From contig NZ_QRDZ01000004.1 of the NCBI RefSeq assembly GCF_003386235.1, positions 1-64,000 on the forward strand: 64,000 bases of DNA. The letters run 5' to 3'. A program made the translations under genes and the position numbers. Under the pieces are notes generated by a model. That model did not search any database. It was given only the letters and a program-made list of their open reading frames with translations, and was not told the DNA's origin. How positions within the stretch are numbered: position 1 is the first letter of the stretch; each line of letters starts with the position of its first letter. This DNA is from Cohnella phaseoli (lineage in GTDB: Bacteria > Bacillota > Bacilli > Paenibacillales > Paenibacillaceae). Shown piece after piece: positions 51,663 through 60,840 of the stretch.

Positions 51663-52283
51663 ATGAAGGATATTGCTGTTGAACAACGGGGAGCACCCGT
51701 TGCGTTCAGCGGAAGAAAAAAAAGATGGACCACGAAAGATATCCTGGTATCGGGAATGATTGGAATCGTGTTTGCTTTTGTCCAGCTCGGCCTGACTTAC
51801 GCATTTATGGCTGCCGCCGTATCCGCGGGGCCTGTCGTTGCCCGGCTGCTGAACGGATTCTTTTTTCTGTCCGGTTTTATGGCTTTGGCCATCGTGCGCA
51901 AGCCGGGAATCGGCTTGCTGTCGCAGACGATCACCGGCCTTGTAATGACGCCGCTTACGCCGTTTGGCATCTTGATGCTGTTCGGCTGTCTGATTAACGG
52001 CGTGCTGACGGAGCTAATGTTTGTACCGACCCGCTATCGTAAATACTCGCTGGCCGTTTTTGTCATCGGCATGGGCGTGATCAGTATCGTGTATACGCTG
52101 CTCGAATACGGGATGTCCGGCTATGGCGGATTGGCCGTTAGCGTCCAGGTCGGGATCATGGCGGTCAGCGCGATCAGCGGCGCGTTCTGCGGCTGGCTGT
52201 GCAAACGGCTGGTCGACGCGCTGATGCGAACAGGACTGTTGTCGGGATATGCGGCTGAATGGCAGTCCGGAAATCCTCGATGA
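51663..52283 (+). CDS. ECF transporter substrate-binding S component
   Basis: 206 aa from ATG at 51663 (GGGAGG 9 bp upstream). Five to six membrane helices start at TTKDILVSGMIGIVFAFVQL. The second half includes TGLVMTPLTPFGILMLFGCL and MAVSAISGAFCGWLCKRLVD. The layout resembles the YkoE-type S components of energy-coupling-factor importers. S components bind the substrate and dock on EcfA-A'-T encoded directly downstream. Substrate is unknown; placement behind a Fur-box candidate in a metallophore locus suggests the metal complex or a biosynthetic precursor. Confidence 0.8.
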   Translation: MKDIAVEQRGAPVAFSGRKKRWTTKDILVSGMIGIVFAFVQLGLTYAFMAAAVSAGPVVARLLNGFFFLSGFMALAIVRKPGIGLLSQTITGLVMTPLTPFGILMLFGCLINGVLTELMFVPTRYRKYSLAVFVIGMGVISIVYTLLEYGMSGYGGLAVSVQVGIMAVSAISGAFCGWLCKRLVDALMRTGLLSGYAAEWQSGNPR

Positions 52284-54025
52284 CGAAGATCGAGTGCGAC
52301 CGGGTTTCGTTCGCGTATCCCGGACAGCAGCAAGATGCGGGAATCGGGTTCAGCCTGAAAGTCGAACCGGGGGAAACCGTGCTGCTGCTCGGTCCCTCCG
52401 GCTCAGGCAAGAGCACGCTTGCGCTCTGCCTGTGCGGACTTATTCCGCATGCCGTCGTGGGAAGGCTGGACGGAGAGGTGCGCATCGACGGCCTGGATAC
52501 GCGGCTTATCGAGCCGGGCGAACTGGCCTGTACAGTCGGGACGGTATTCCAGGACCCGGAGGCGCAGTCCATTATGGCGACGGTGGAGGAAGAGGTGGCG
52601 TTCGGGCTGGAAAATGTCGGCGTGCCGACGAGCGAGATGCGGGGACGAATCGCCGATGCGCTTCATGCGGTTTCCTTGTCGGGATTCGAGGGCGAGCCGG
52701 TCGACCGGCTGTCCGGCGGCCAGAAGCAGCGGCTGGCGCTGGCTTCCGTGTTGGCCATGAAACCGGAGATTCTCGTGCTTGACGAACCGACCTCTAATCT
52801 GGATCCCGTCGGAACGGAGGATCTGTTCCGCAAGCTGGGCGAGTTAAAGAAAACGGGCCGCTATACGATGGTTTTGATCGAGCATAAGCTGGACGAACTG
52901 CTGGAGCTTGTCGATCTCGTCGCGGTTATCGACGAGAAAGGGGGGCTGCTATGCAGCGGCGCGCCCTCCGACGTATTTTACGAGCATGCGGAGGAATTGG
53001 CTCATCTGGGCGTATGGGTGCCTGTCGCGGTGGAGCTTGCCCGAGGGCTGAGCGGGCACGGTCTTCCGCCGGAGAGCAGGCCGCTGTCGATCCGACAGCT
53101 GGCCGATGCGGTGCAGTCGGTTCTACCTGCGGGTTTGTCGGCCCCGGCGAAGATCGGGCGCAGGCAAGCCGCGGACTCCTCGCCGCTGCTCGATATCCGC
53201 GCAACGGGCCCGTTGTCTCCAGGCAACGGCTGGCTGCAGCCGTTCTCTCTGGAGGTGCGAAGAGGACAATTCTGGGCCGTTGTCGGCGGGAACGGCGCAG
53301 GCAAGACGACGCTAGCCCGTCATCTGGCCGGTCTGCTGCCGATAAGATCCGGAGTCGCCTTCCTTGAAGGGAGGGACTGCGGGACCTATTCCGCGCGCGA
53401 GCTTGCCGGAAAAATCGGCTATGTCTTTCAAAATCCCGAGCACCAATTCGTGACTGAACGGGTCGGAGAGGAAATCGCGTTCGGGCTTCGGGCTTCGGGC
53501 ATGCCCGAAGCCGAAGTCGCGGAGACGGTTGCTCGTTATCTGGCGCGGTTCGGATTGTCCGACTATGCGGACGTTCATCCGTTCCGTCTGAGCCACGGCG
53601 AGAAGCGGAGGCTGAGCGTGGCGGCGATGCTGGTTGCGGGCCAGGAGCTGATGATTCTCGACGAGCCGACCTTCGGGCAGGATCGGCGGCATGCGATCGA
53701 ATTGATGGAAATGATGAAGGAGCTGCAGCGGGAAGGGCGAACGATTATGATGATTACTCACGATATGTCGCTGGTTGCGGAATACGCCGAACAGGCTGCC
53801 GTGTTCGGGCGTGGCGAGCTGCTGTCGGCCGGTCCGGTCGAGCGCTTGTTTGCCGATTACGGCCTGTTGGGCAAGGCGGGGCTTAAGCTTCCGCCCGTCG
53901 CAGAGCTGTGGAGCCTGCTGGCGAACAAAACGGCTTCCGTTCACGCTCCCGCCGTATGGACAAGGCGGCAATGGCAGATGAGCTGGGACAACGCCTGTTC
54001 CATTCGCGCGGGGACCGTCTCGTGA
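52280..54025 (+). CDS. ECF transporter fused A-A' ATPase
   Basis: 581 aa from ATG at 52280, chosen for its ATGA overlap; ATG 52259 is in frame. Two complete ABC domains are present. The first has GPSGSGKST, LSGGQKQRLALA and ILVLDEPTSNLD. The second has GGNGAGKTT, LSHGEKRRLSVA (signature with His for Gly) and LMILDEPTFGQD. Fused pairs like YkoD power ECF uptake, with unequal sites. GTGA overlap with the T gene. Confidence 0.93.
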   Translation: MTKIECDRVSFAYPGQQQDAGIGFSLKVEPGETVLLLGPSGSGKSTLALCLCGLIPHAVVGRLDGEVRIDGLDTRLIEPGELACTVGTVFQDPEAQSIMATVEEEVAFGLENVGVPTSEMRGRIADALHAVSLSGFEGEPVDRLSGGQKQRLALASVLAMKPEILVLDEPTSNLDPVGTEDLFRKLGELKKTGRYTMVLIEHKLDELLELVDLVAVIDEKGGLLCSGAPSDVFYEHAEELAHLGVWVPVAVELARGLSGHGLPPESRPLSIRQLADAVQSVLPAGLSAPAKIGRRQAADSSPLLDIRATGPLSPGNGWLQPFSLEVRRGQFWAVVGGNGAGKTTLARHLAGLLPIRSGVAFLEGRDCGTYSARELAGKIGYVFQNPEHQFVTERVGEEIAFGLRASGMPEAEVAETVARYLARFGLSDYADVHPFRLSHGEKRRLSVAAMLVAGQELMILDEPTFGQDRRHAIELMEMMKELQREGRTIMMITHDMSLVAEYAEQAAVFGRGELLSAGPVERLFADYGLLGKAGLKLPPVAELWSLLANKTASVHAPAVWTRRQWQMSWDNACSIRAGTVS

Positions 54026-54846
54026 ACGGTGGTTTCCGCATGCGAAGGAGCAGCCTGCTTCATCGCTTGAACCCGCTCACGAAGCTGATAGCGATTACGC
54101 CGATCCTATTTTTCGTCACGATGACGACCGATCCGTGGACCCCGCTGCTGCTCGTTGTCGTCAATGCCGCAGCCGCCATGCTGGTCGGCGGGGCTTCGCC
54201 GGCGAAATACGCCAGAAAGTCGTTGCCGATGCTGATTATCGGGGTGGGAGTCGCAGCGGCCTATCCTTTTCTGGTCAGCTCCCGGGTAACGGAAGGATCG
54301 CCGATTCTGCTATCGTTCGGAGGGGTGGACGTTCATGAGGCCGGCGTTGTTTACGGGGCTGCCGCGGCGCTGCGCCTGCTCGCGATTTTCAGCCTGACCT
54401 TTGTTTTTGTGGCGACGACGGAGCTGTCCGATTTCATTCAGGCGATGATGCAGCAGTGGAAGGTGAGCAGCCGGTTCGGGTACGGCGTGCTGGCCGTGTG
54501 CCGCTTCGTTCCCGATCTGCAAAAGGAATTGAGGACGATACAGGCGGCTCACAGGGTAAGGGGAATGCTCGGGGATCGGCGCATCGGCGGACTGGCGGAG
54601 CGGGTGAGGCGCTACATGCTGCCGCTGCTGGCCGCTGCGATTCGCCGCGCCGAGCGGACCGCTCATGCGATGGATGCCCGCGGGTTCGGTTCAAGCAAAC
54701 CTCGTACGTTTTATCGCCCGTTTCGTTTTGCCGCGCGGGATTGGTTTGGTCTGGCCGTCTATTGGCTTATTATCGCCGTTGCCGTCGCGACGATCTACGA
54801 GATGGATTACATGGGCGATCTTTCTTTCTTCAAATTATACGGATAG
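54022..54846 (+). CDS. ecfT: ECF transporter transmembrane T component
   Basis: 274 aa from GTG at 54022 (GTGA overlap). The family start LLHRLNPLTKLIAITPILFF is followed by four to six helices. Coupling helices carry AAHRVRGMLGDR and AIRRAERTAHAMDARGFGSS, the conserved Ala-Arg-Gly motifs that touch the ATPases. It completes the S-A-A'-T importer. Confidence 0.93.
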   Translation: MNGGFRMRRSSLLHRLNPLTKLIAITPILFFVTMTTDPWTPLLLVVVNAAAAMLVGGASPAKYARKSLPMLIIGVGVAAAYPFLVSSRVTEGSPILLSFGGVDVHEAGVVYGAAAALRLLAIFSLTFVFVATTELSDFIQAMMQQWKVSSRFGYGVLAVCRFVPDLQKELRTIQAAHRVRGMLGDRRIGGLAERVRRYMLPLLAAAIRRAERTAHAMDARGFGSSKPRTFYRPFRFAARDWFGLAVYWLIIAVAVATIYEMDYMGDLSFFKLYG

Positions 54847-54848
54847 GG

Positions 54849-54921
54849 CTAGGACGTGTCTGCAAACCCGCTCAGGGGCATCTATCATCTGTTGTCCTCG
54901 GAGTATGAAGACACGCTCTAG
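54849..54921. repeat. Dispersed palindromic repeat, copy B (73 bp)
   Basis: Bounded by CTAG on both sides, with GGACGTGTCTGCA at 54852 and TGAAGACACGCTC ending at 54918 as imperfect inverted ends. It shares CAAACCCGCTCAGGGGCATCT and GTCCTCGGAGTATG with copy C. It fills the gap after ecfT, 3 bp beyond the stop. Confidence 0.85.
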
Positions 54922-54938
54922 GAGAGGGGAGCAACCGG

Positions 54939-56777
54939 ATGGCAAAACAACCTGCGGGCGTGGCCCGCTTGCTGCAAATCGCCGGCGAGAAACGAAGCCT
55001 GCTGATCGCGGCCGGATTCTTCTCCGTACTAAGCGCGGTCGGGATGCTGGTGCCTTATGTATCGGTTTATTTTATCGTTCGCGAGCTGTTGGAGCATGCG
55101 GCCGATCCGGCTGCCGCCGACGGCGGGGCAATGGTCCGCTGGGGATTTATCGCTTTGCTCGGCCTAATCGGCAGCTTGCTTACGATGTACGCGGGCGGAA
55201 TGGCGGCGCATGTGGCCGCTTTTCGCATTTTATACGGCCTGCGGGTGAAGCTGTCCTCCCATACCGGGAAGCTGCCGCTCGGCTGGATTAACGGCGCTTC
55301 GATTGGCGGAGTCAAGAAGACGCTGGAGCAGAACGTGGAGAAGGTGGAGACATTTATCGCGCATCAGCTGCCGGATCTCGTTCATGTGACGGCTTCGACG
55401 GTGCTGATGATCGTTGTGATGTTCTCGATGAACGTGTGGCTGGCGCTCGCTTGCGTATTGCCGATTGCGATCGTCCTCGGCATCCAAATGAAGCTGATGA
55501 CGGGAGAGTCGGCGAAGGAGAATATTCGGCAATATTACGACGCGTTGGAGCGGATGAACGCCTCTGCGGTTCAGTACGTACGAGGCATGCCCGTGATTAA
55601 GGTGTTCGGACAGACGGTATACTCCTTCCGCAAGTTTTATGCCGACATGGTGAGCTACCGGGATCACTGTCTGAAGTATACGGATCAGTTTCAAAACGGC
55701 TACCTGATCTTCAAGGTCATTGTCGGCTCGTTCGGGGCGTTCGTGCTGCCCGTCGGCGTCTGGCTGTTCAGCAAGGAGCCGGACAGTGTCGCCTTCGCCG
55801 CCGTCCTGCTGTTTTTCCTCGTGATGGCTCCGGGCGTAGCGGCGCCGTTGTTCAAAATGATGTTCCTGTCGTCTACGCTGCGGGACATTAACGAAGGCGT
55901 CGAGCGCATCGACCGCATACTGGCGGAACGGCCCGTTCCGGAGCCGGCCTCGCCCAGGAAGCCGGCCGCTTTCGATATTCGATTCGATCGGGTTTCTTTT
56001 TCTTACAATGGAGGCAGGGCAGGAAATGAGGCGTTGTCGGACATCTCCTTTGTTGCTCCGCAAGGGCGGGTAACGGCGCTGGTCGGACCGTCGGGAGCGG
56101 GGAAGTCGACGGTAGCCAATCTGGTGCCGCGCTTCTGGGACGTGTCGGGGGGAGCGATTCGCATCGGCGGGATCGACCTGCGGGAGATGGCGACCGGCGA
56201 GCTGATGGACACGGTCGGATTCGTCTTCCAGGAGACGTTCCTGTTCTATGACACGGTATACAACAACATTGCGGTCGGGAGGCCGGATGCGTCGCCCGAG
56301 GACGTGCGAGCAGCCGCGCGAGCCGCGCAATGCCATGCGTTTATCGATCGTCTTCCGGAAGGCTACGACACGTTGATCGGGGAAGGGGGCGTCTACTTGT
56401 CGGGGGGCGAAGAGCAGAGAATCGCCGTGGCAAGAGCGCTGCTGAAAAACACTCCCGTGCTTGTGCTGGACGAAGCGACCGCCTTCGCCGATCCCGAGAA
56501 CGAGCATGAAATGCAGCTTGCTTTGAAGGAATTGGTCAAGGGCAAGACGGTTATCGTGATTGCGCATAGATTGCCGACGATTCGCGAGGCCGATCAAATT
56601 ATCGTGCTGCAGAAGGGGCTGATCGCGGAGCGGGGAAAACACGACGAGCTGGTTGCCGCAGAAGGGCTGTATGCCCGGATGTGGCAGGCCGCCGCGGATT
56701 CGAGCAACTGGCAGATCGGGAGGAAGCGAGAGGAGATGACGGGCGTTGGGGATGCTGGACAACATTACGGCGGGTAA
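54939..56777 (+). CDS. Exporter-fold ABC transporter, YbtP/IrtA-like half
   Basis: 612 aa. Six membrane helices (about residues 15-300) are followed by an ATPase domain with GPSGAGKST, YLSGGEEQRIAVARAL and VLVLDEATAFADPENE. YbtP and YbtQ of Yersinia and IrtAB of mycobacteria have this exporter topology but import ferric siderophores. A strong GAGAGGGGAG site precedes the ATG, and the partner gene overlaps its end by 32 bp. Confidence 0.88.
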   Translation: MAKQPAGVARLLQIAGEKRSLLIAAGFFSVLSAVGMLVPYVSVYFIVRELLEHAADPAAADGGAMVRWGFIALLGLIGSLLTMYAGGMAAHVAAFRILYGLRVKLSSHTGKLPLGWINGASIGGVKKTLEQNVEKVETFIAHQLPDLVHVTASTVLMIVVMFSMNVWLALACVLPIAIVLGIQMKLMTGESAKENIRQYYDALERMNASAVQYVRGMPVIKVFGQTVYSFRKFYADMVSYRDHCLKYTDQFQNGYLIFKVIVGSFGAFVLPVGVWLFSKEPDSVAFAAVLLFFLVMAPGVAAPLFKMMFLSSTLRDINEGVERIDRILAERPVPEPASPRKPAAFDIRFDRVSFSYNGGRAGNEALSDISFVAPQGRVTALVGPSGAGKSTVANLVPRFWDVSGGAIRIGGIDLREMATGELMDTVGFVFQETFLFYDTVYNNIAVGRPDASPEDVRAAARAAQCHAFIDRLPEGYDTLIGEGGVYLSGGEEQRIAVARALLKNTPVLVLDEATAFADPENEHEMQLALKELVKGKTVIVIAHRLPTIREADQIIVLQKGLIAERGKHDELVAAEGLYARMWQAAADSSNWQIGRKREEMTGVGDAGQHYGG

Positions 56778-58482
56778 TCCGCGCATACTGATCAAGCCGG
56801 CGCTGTACACGACAATGGCCAATGTGGCGGGCATGCTGCCTTTCGCGCTGATGGTGGAGGCGGCCAGGCTGATCTTCGAGCCTTTCGCCTATCCGGGGGA
56901 GCCGCTGAATACGACCCGGCTCTGGCTCGTATGCGGAGCGCTGGCGCTCGCCATGATCGTCTCCTACGCGTTCGAGCGTCCGGCGTATCGCTCTCAATTT
57001 CGCGGAGCGTACAGCGCGGCGGCAACGGGCCGTTCCCGGTTGGCGGAGCATCTGCGACGATTGCCGCTCGGCCTGCTGAACAAGCGCGATCCGGGGGACC
57101 TTGCCGGCATGATGATGGGGGACATCACCTTGCTTGAGCACGGTATCTCTCATCTCGTGCCGCAGATGATCGGAGGCTTGGTGCTGCCGATTATGGCGAT
57201 GATCGGTCTGGCGTTCGTCGACTGGCGCATGTCGCTCGCCCTGTTTGCCGCGCTGCCGGTCGTGATCGCGCTTGTGCTGTTCACCTCCGGCGTACAGCGG
57301 AAGCTTGGCCGCAGCCACATTCGGGCGAAGCTGAACGCGGCCAACCGCATGCAGGAATACTTGAGCGGTCTTCGCGTCATTAAGGCCTACAATTTGACGG
57401 GCGAACGCTTCGTCCGCCTGGAGCGATCTTTCCACGAATTGATGCGTCACAGCATTCGCATCGAGGGCTGGCTGGGTCCGATCGTCTTAATCGCAATCGC
57501 CTGCGTGCGGGCCGGTCTGACCCTCATGATTCTGGCGGGCGTCCATCTCTTGCTCGGCGGCAGTCTGGGCTTGACCGAGTTTGTCGTCTTTCTGATCGTA
57601 GGCACCCGCGTGTTCGATCCGCTGTCGGCGGCGCTTGTCGGCTATGCGGAGTTTCGGTATCAGGAGCAGGCCGGAGAGCGTATCATACGGCTGCTGCAAG
57701 AGCCCGTAATGTCCGGGGAGGAGCAGCCTCCGGAAGACGGCGCCGTCGAACTGAACGACGTGACGTTCGCTTACGAGAAACAGACGGTGCTAGACGGTGT
57801 AAGTCTGCGTCTGCCCGTCGGCTCGTTCACGGCGCTCGTAGGCCCGTCGGGCAGCGGCAAGAGCACGCTGCTGCGGCTGATCGCCCGTTTCTACGATCCC
57901 GGTCAAGGCGCGGTGCTGCTGGGAGGAGAGGACATCCGGCAGATGGAACCGGAAGCGCTGCTGCGGAAAGTGTCGATGGTGTTCCAGGACGTCTATTTGT
58001 TCCAGGACACGATCGCCGCCAATATCCGTTTCGGCCGGGGGGACGCGACGCAGGAGCAGATTGAAGAAGCGGCAAAGCAGGCTTGCTGCCACGAATTTAT
58101 TATGAGCCTCCCCGACGGCTACGAAACGCTGGTAGGCGAGGGAGGCAACACGTTGTCGGGCGGAGAGAAGCAGCGCATCTCCATCGCCCGCGCGATCTTG
58201 AAGGATGCCCCGATCGTGCTTCTCGACGAGGCTACGGCCTCGCTCGATCCGGAGAACGAAGCGGAAATTCAGCGGGCGATCGACAGGCTTGTGCAGGGAC
58301 GGACGGTCATTGCCGTTGCCCACCGGCTGAAAACGGTAAGAAACGCCGACCTCATCGCGGTGCTTGAAGACGGCCGCATCGTGGAGCAGGGCACCCATGA
58401 CGAGCTGCTGACGCATGCGGGGCTGTATGCCCGGCTGTGGACGCTGCAGCAGCAAACAAGCGGCTGGCGCATATCGTCCTAG
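56746..58482 (+). CDS. Exporter-fold ABC transporter, YbtQ/IrtB-like half
   Basis: 578 aa. Six membrane helices, then GPSGSGKSTLLRLIARFYDP, NTLSGGEKQRISIARAIL and IVLLDEATASLDPENE. It would form a heterodimer with the preceding protein. The start is uncertain: TTG at 56746 (11 bp after GAGAGGAG) or ATG at 56752, two codons later. Its TAG stop is the first base of repeat copy C. Confidence 0.88.
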   Translation: MGMLDNITAGNPRILIKPALYTTMANVAGMLPFALMVEAARLIFEPFAYPGEPLNTTRLWLVCGALALAMIVSYAFERPAYRSQFRGAYSAAATGRSRLAEHLRRLPLGLLNKRDPGDLAGMMMGDITLLEHGISHLVPQMIGGLVLPIMAMIGLAFVDWRMSLALFAALPVVIALVLFTSGVQRKLGRSHIRAKLNAANRMQEYLSGLRVIKAYNLTGERFVRLERSFHELMRHSIRIEGWLGPIVLIAIACVRAGLTLMILAGVHLLLGGSLGLTEFVVFLIVGTRVFDPLSAALVGYAEFRYQEQAGERIIRLLQEPVMSGEEQPPEDGAVELNDVTFAYEKQTVLDGVSLRLPVGSFTALVGPSGSGKSTLLRLIARFYDPGQGAVLLGGEDIRQMEPEALLRKVSMVFQDVYLFQDTIAANIRFGRGDATQEQIEEAAKQACCHEFIMSLPDGYETLVGEGGNTLSGGEKQRISIARAILKDAPIVLLDEATASLDPENEAEIQRAIDRLVQGRTVIAVAHRLKTVRNADLIAVLEDGRIVEQGTHDELLTHAGLYARLWTLQQQTSGWRISS

Positions 58483-58574
58483 GGCGTGTCTGCAAACCCG
58501 CTCAGGGGCATCTATCATCCCCTGAAACGAAAATTCGGCAATATCTGCTGTCCTCGGAGTATGCAGACACGCCC
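58482..58574. repeat. Dispersed palindromic repeat, copy C (93 bp)
   Basis: GGGCGTGTCTGCA (58482-58494) and TGCAGACACGCCC (58562-58574) are perfect 13-bp inverted ends. The interior CTGAAACGAAAATTCGGC and TGTCCTCGGAGTATGC are common to copy A. It may act as a terminator between the converging ABC and ilvA genes. Bases 58575-58635 hold nothing else recognised. Confidence 0.9.
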
Positions 58575-58635
58575 TGGCCGTTTGTTAGTTGCTGCGCAGC
58601 TTGCGGCCATAAGCCGCAATCGGTTCAACGAAACC

Positions 58636-59904
58636 TCAAATCAGCAAATTAAACAGCAGAGGGTCCTTGTTCAGCTCGATGAACTGGAACCCTTTGCTTT
58701 GCATGCGGTTCAGCAGCCCTTCGCAATCCTCCGGACTCTTAAGCTCGATGCCGACGAGTGCGGGTCCGTTCTCCTTGTTATGCTTCTTCGTATATTCGAA
58801 CTGCACGATGTCGTCGTTCGGACCGAGCACATCGTCCAGAAATTCGCGCAGCGCTCCGGCCCGTTGAGGGAAATTGATCATAAAATAATGCTTCAGCCCT
58901 TCATAAATGAGAGAACGTTCCTTGATCTCCTGCATCCGGTCGATATCGTTGTTGCCGCCGCTGATGACGCAGACGACGTTCTTGCCCCGCAATTGTTCCC
59001 GATCCATCGCCGACAGCGCGGCAACGGTCAACGCTCCGGCAGGCTCGGCGACGATCGCATGCTCGTTGTACAGCTCCAGAATCGTTGTGCATACCCGTCC
59101 CTCCGGCACGACGACGATGTCGTCCAGCAGTTCCCGACAGATGGCATACGTCAGCTCTCCAACCCGCTTGACCGCTGCGCCGTCCACAAACTTATCGATG
59201 TCGGTCAGCGTAACGACCTGCTGCTCTTCGAAAGCTTGGCGCATCGAAGGGGCGCCCTCCGGCTCGACTCCGACGATGCGGGTCGCAGGGCTGATCGCTT
59301 TAATGTACGTGGACACGCCGGCCGCCAATCCGCCGCCGCCGATCGTCACGAGGAGCAGGTCGATGGACGGAGCTCCGCCCTCGATGATCTCTTTGCCGAT
59401 CGTGGCGTTGCCGGCTACGATACGAGGATCGTCAAACGGGTGAACGAACGGCAGGTTTTCCTGTTCGCTGACGCGCACCGCTTCCGCATAAGCGTCATCG
59501 AACGTATCGCCGATCAATCGGATGTCGACCCGGTCTCCCCCGAACAGTTTTACCTGATTGATTTTCTGCCTTGGAGTCGTTGCGGGCATAAAGATTATTC
59601 CGGGAATGTCCAGCTTGCGGCAGGAATAAGCGACGCCTTGGGCGTGATTGCCCGCGCTGGCGCAGACGACGCCGCGGCTTCTCTCTTCCGGGGACAGGGA
59701 AGCGATCAGGTAATAAGCGCCGCGGATTTTGAAGGAGCGGACAATCTGCTGATCCTCGCGCTTCAAATAGACGTTGCAGCCGAATTTGGCGGACAGCGCG
59801 GCATTGAATTGGAGCGGAGTAGGGGCGATGACGTCCTGCAGCACGCGGTGAGCGTTCAAAATATCGGCCAGCGGTACGGCATGATAATCGGATCGGGCGT
59901 TCAT
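58636..59904 (-). CDS. ilvA: Threonine dehydratase
   Basis: 422 aa from ATG at 59904 (AAAGGAAG upstream); the longer open frame runs into the T-box and is not translated. The PLP lysine is in RSFKIRGAYYLIASL, with SAGNHAQGVAYSCRKL and the glycine loop TIGGGGLAAGV. A C-terminal single ACT-like regulatory domain (HYFMINFPQRAGALREFLDD) marks the isoleucine-regulated short form of Bacillales. It converts threonine to 2-oxobutanoate, the first step of isoleucine synthesis. Controlled by the T-box upstream. Confidence 0.95.
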   Translation of the reverse strand: MNARSDYHAVPLADILNAHRVLQDVIAPTPLQFNAALSAKFGCNVYLKREDQQIVRSFKIRGAYYLIASLSPEERSRGVVCASAGNHAQGVAYSCRKLDIPGIIFMPATTPRQKINQVKLFGGDRVDIRLIGDTFDDAYAEAVRVSEQENLPFVHPFDDPRIVAGNATIGKEIIEGGAPSIDLLLVTIGGGGLAAGVSTYIKAISPATRIVGVEPEGAPSMRQAFEEQQVVTLTDIDKFVDGAAVKRVGELTYAICRELLDDIVVVPEGRVCTTILELYNEHAIVAEPAGALTVAALSAMDREQLRGKNVVCVISGGNNDIDRMQEIKERSLIYEGLKHYFMINFPQRAGALREFLDDVLGPNDDIVQFEYTKKHNKENGPALVGIELKSPEDCEGLLNRMQSKGFQFIELNKDPLLFNLLI

Positions 59905-59945
59905 AGAGCAATCTTCCTTTCGAATGGGAATTGGCGTATGAAATA

Positions 59946-60222
59946 TAAAAAAACCGCCCCTGAAAAGGGACGGATCGTTATCCGTGGTACCACCCTCGTT
60001 CCCGATTTGCAAATGAAAAAATGCAACGTCAGGCGCTCGAATGTCGTATAGTGTATATACGACTTCCCGTAACGGGGGGAGCCGTCGGCGCCTACGAAGC
60101 TCGGTTCGGCGTCGCTTCTCGGGGAGGATATTGCCATCGGACTTCGACCGTCGGCTCTCAGCGTCGCACCGACTCTCTGGAGGTCGAAGGGCCCGAACAA
60201 CTTGTTCCCGTCGTTGAATTTA
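59946..60222 (-). ncRNA. T-box leader of ilvA (isoleucine specifier)
   Basis: On the minus strand the T-box core GGGTGGTACCACG (59995-59983) is followed by a terminator, CCGTCCCTTTTCAGGGGCGG plus seven T (59973-59947). Upstream, stem I shows an AGAGAGTCGGTG segment, CTGAGAGCCGAC and a GCAATATCCTCCCC specifier region. The likely specifier ATC (60129-60127) reads isoleucine. Uncharged tRNA-Ile would stabilise the antiterminator and switch ilvA on. Confidence 0.92.
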
Positions 60223-60227
60223 TTATT

Positions 60228-60256
60228 GTTATACGCTTCTCATTCCCCGAAGTCAA
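60228..60256 (-). promoter_or_regulatory. Promoter of the T-box-ilvA transcript
   Basis: Minus strand TTGACT (60256-60251), 17-bp spacer, TATAAC (60233-60228), ending just upstream of stem I. Confidence 0.8.
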
Positions 60257-60273
60257 CCCAAAAGGAGATTGCG

Positions 60274-60840
60274 ATGAAAAAATTGTTGATCAGTCTGTTC
60301 GTGCTCGTCTTTCTCGCGGTCATAGCGGGAGTAGGAGCTCTCTATTACGTCAAGCCGGACAAGACTCTAGGTCTTGCCTACGATGAGGTGCCGCTCAAGG
60401 ACCGCGCGATCGATATGGCCAAGAGGATGTCGCTGGAACTGATTCTAACCGACGACGATTTGAACAATTTGGCTAAGAAATCGCTCGCCGACAACCCCTC
60501 AGTGGAGAATGGCATCGTTGTAACGGGAGCGGAGTTTGCGCTCGACGGCGACAGGCTGATTGCCAACTTGAACGTTCTCTGGAAGGACTGGGTTCCCGCC
60601 AACCTGCAAATCACATACCGCTTGCGTTGGAAGGATCCGAATCTGGTCGCCGTCGTTCTAGAGGCGAAGATGAAAGACGTGCCGCTGCCGAAAGCGATGT
60701 TCTCCGAACGCGTAATTCCAATCGCGGACGAACTGCCCAAACCGCTGAAAATTGAAAGTATGAAGTGGGGCGAGGGAGAGGTCGGAGTGACATTCCGCAA
60801 GCCGAGCCTGAAGGATTTGCAGCAGTTGATCGGCGGATAA
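60274..60840 (+). CDS. Membrane-anchored exported protein, YpmS-like
   Basis: 188 aa from ATG at 60274 with AAAGGAG upstream. One N-terminal helix (LLISLFVLVFLAVIAGVGAL) anchors an extracytoplasmic domain. Its features VVTGAEFALDGDRLIANLNV and late MKWGEGEVGVTFRKPSLKDL resemble the YpmS/DUF2140 family of unknown role. Divergent from ilvA. Confidence 0.7.
   Translation: MKKLLISLFVLVFLAVIAGVGALYYVKPDKTLGLAYDEVPLKDRAIDMAKRMSLELILTDDDLNNLAKKSLADNPSVENGIVVTGAEFALDGDRLIANLNVLWKDWVPANLQITYRLRWKDPNLVAVVLEAKMKDVPLPKAMFSERVIPIADELPKPLKIESMKWGEGEVGVTFRKPSLKDLQQLIGG

Noticed and set aside
58486..60051. 521-codon plus-strand open frame
   Set aside because: It runs antisense through ilvA and its T-box, both firmly identified on the other strand.
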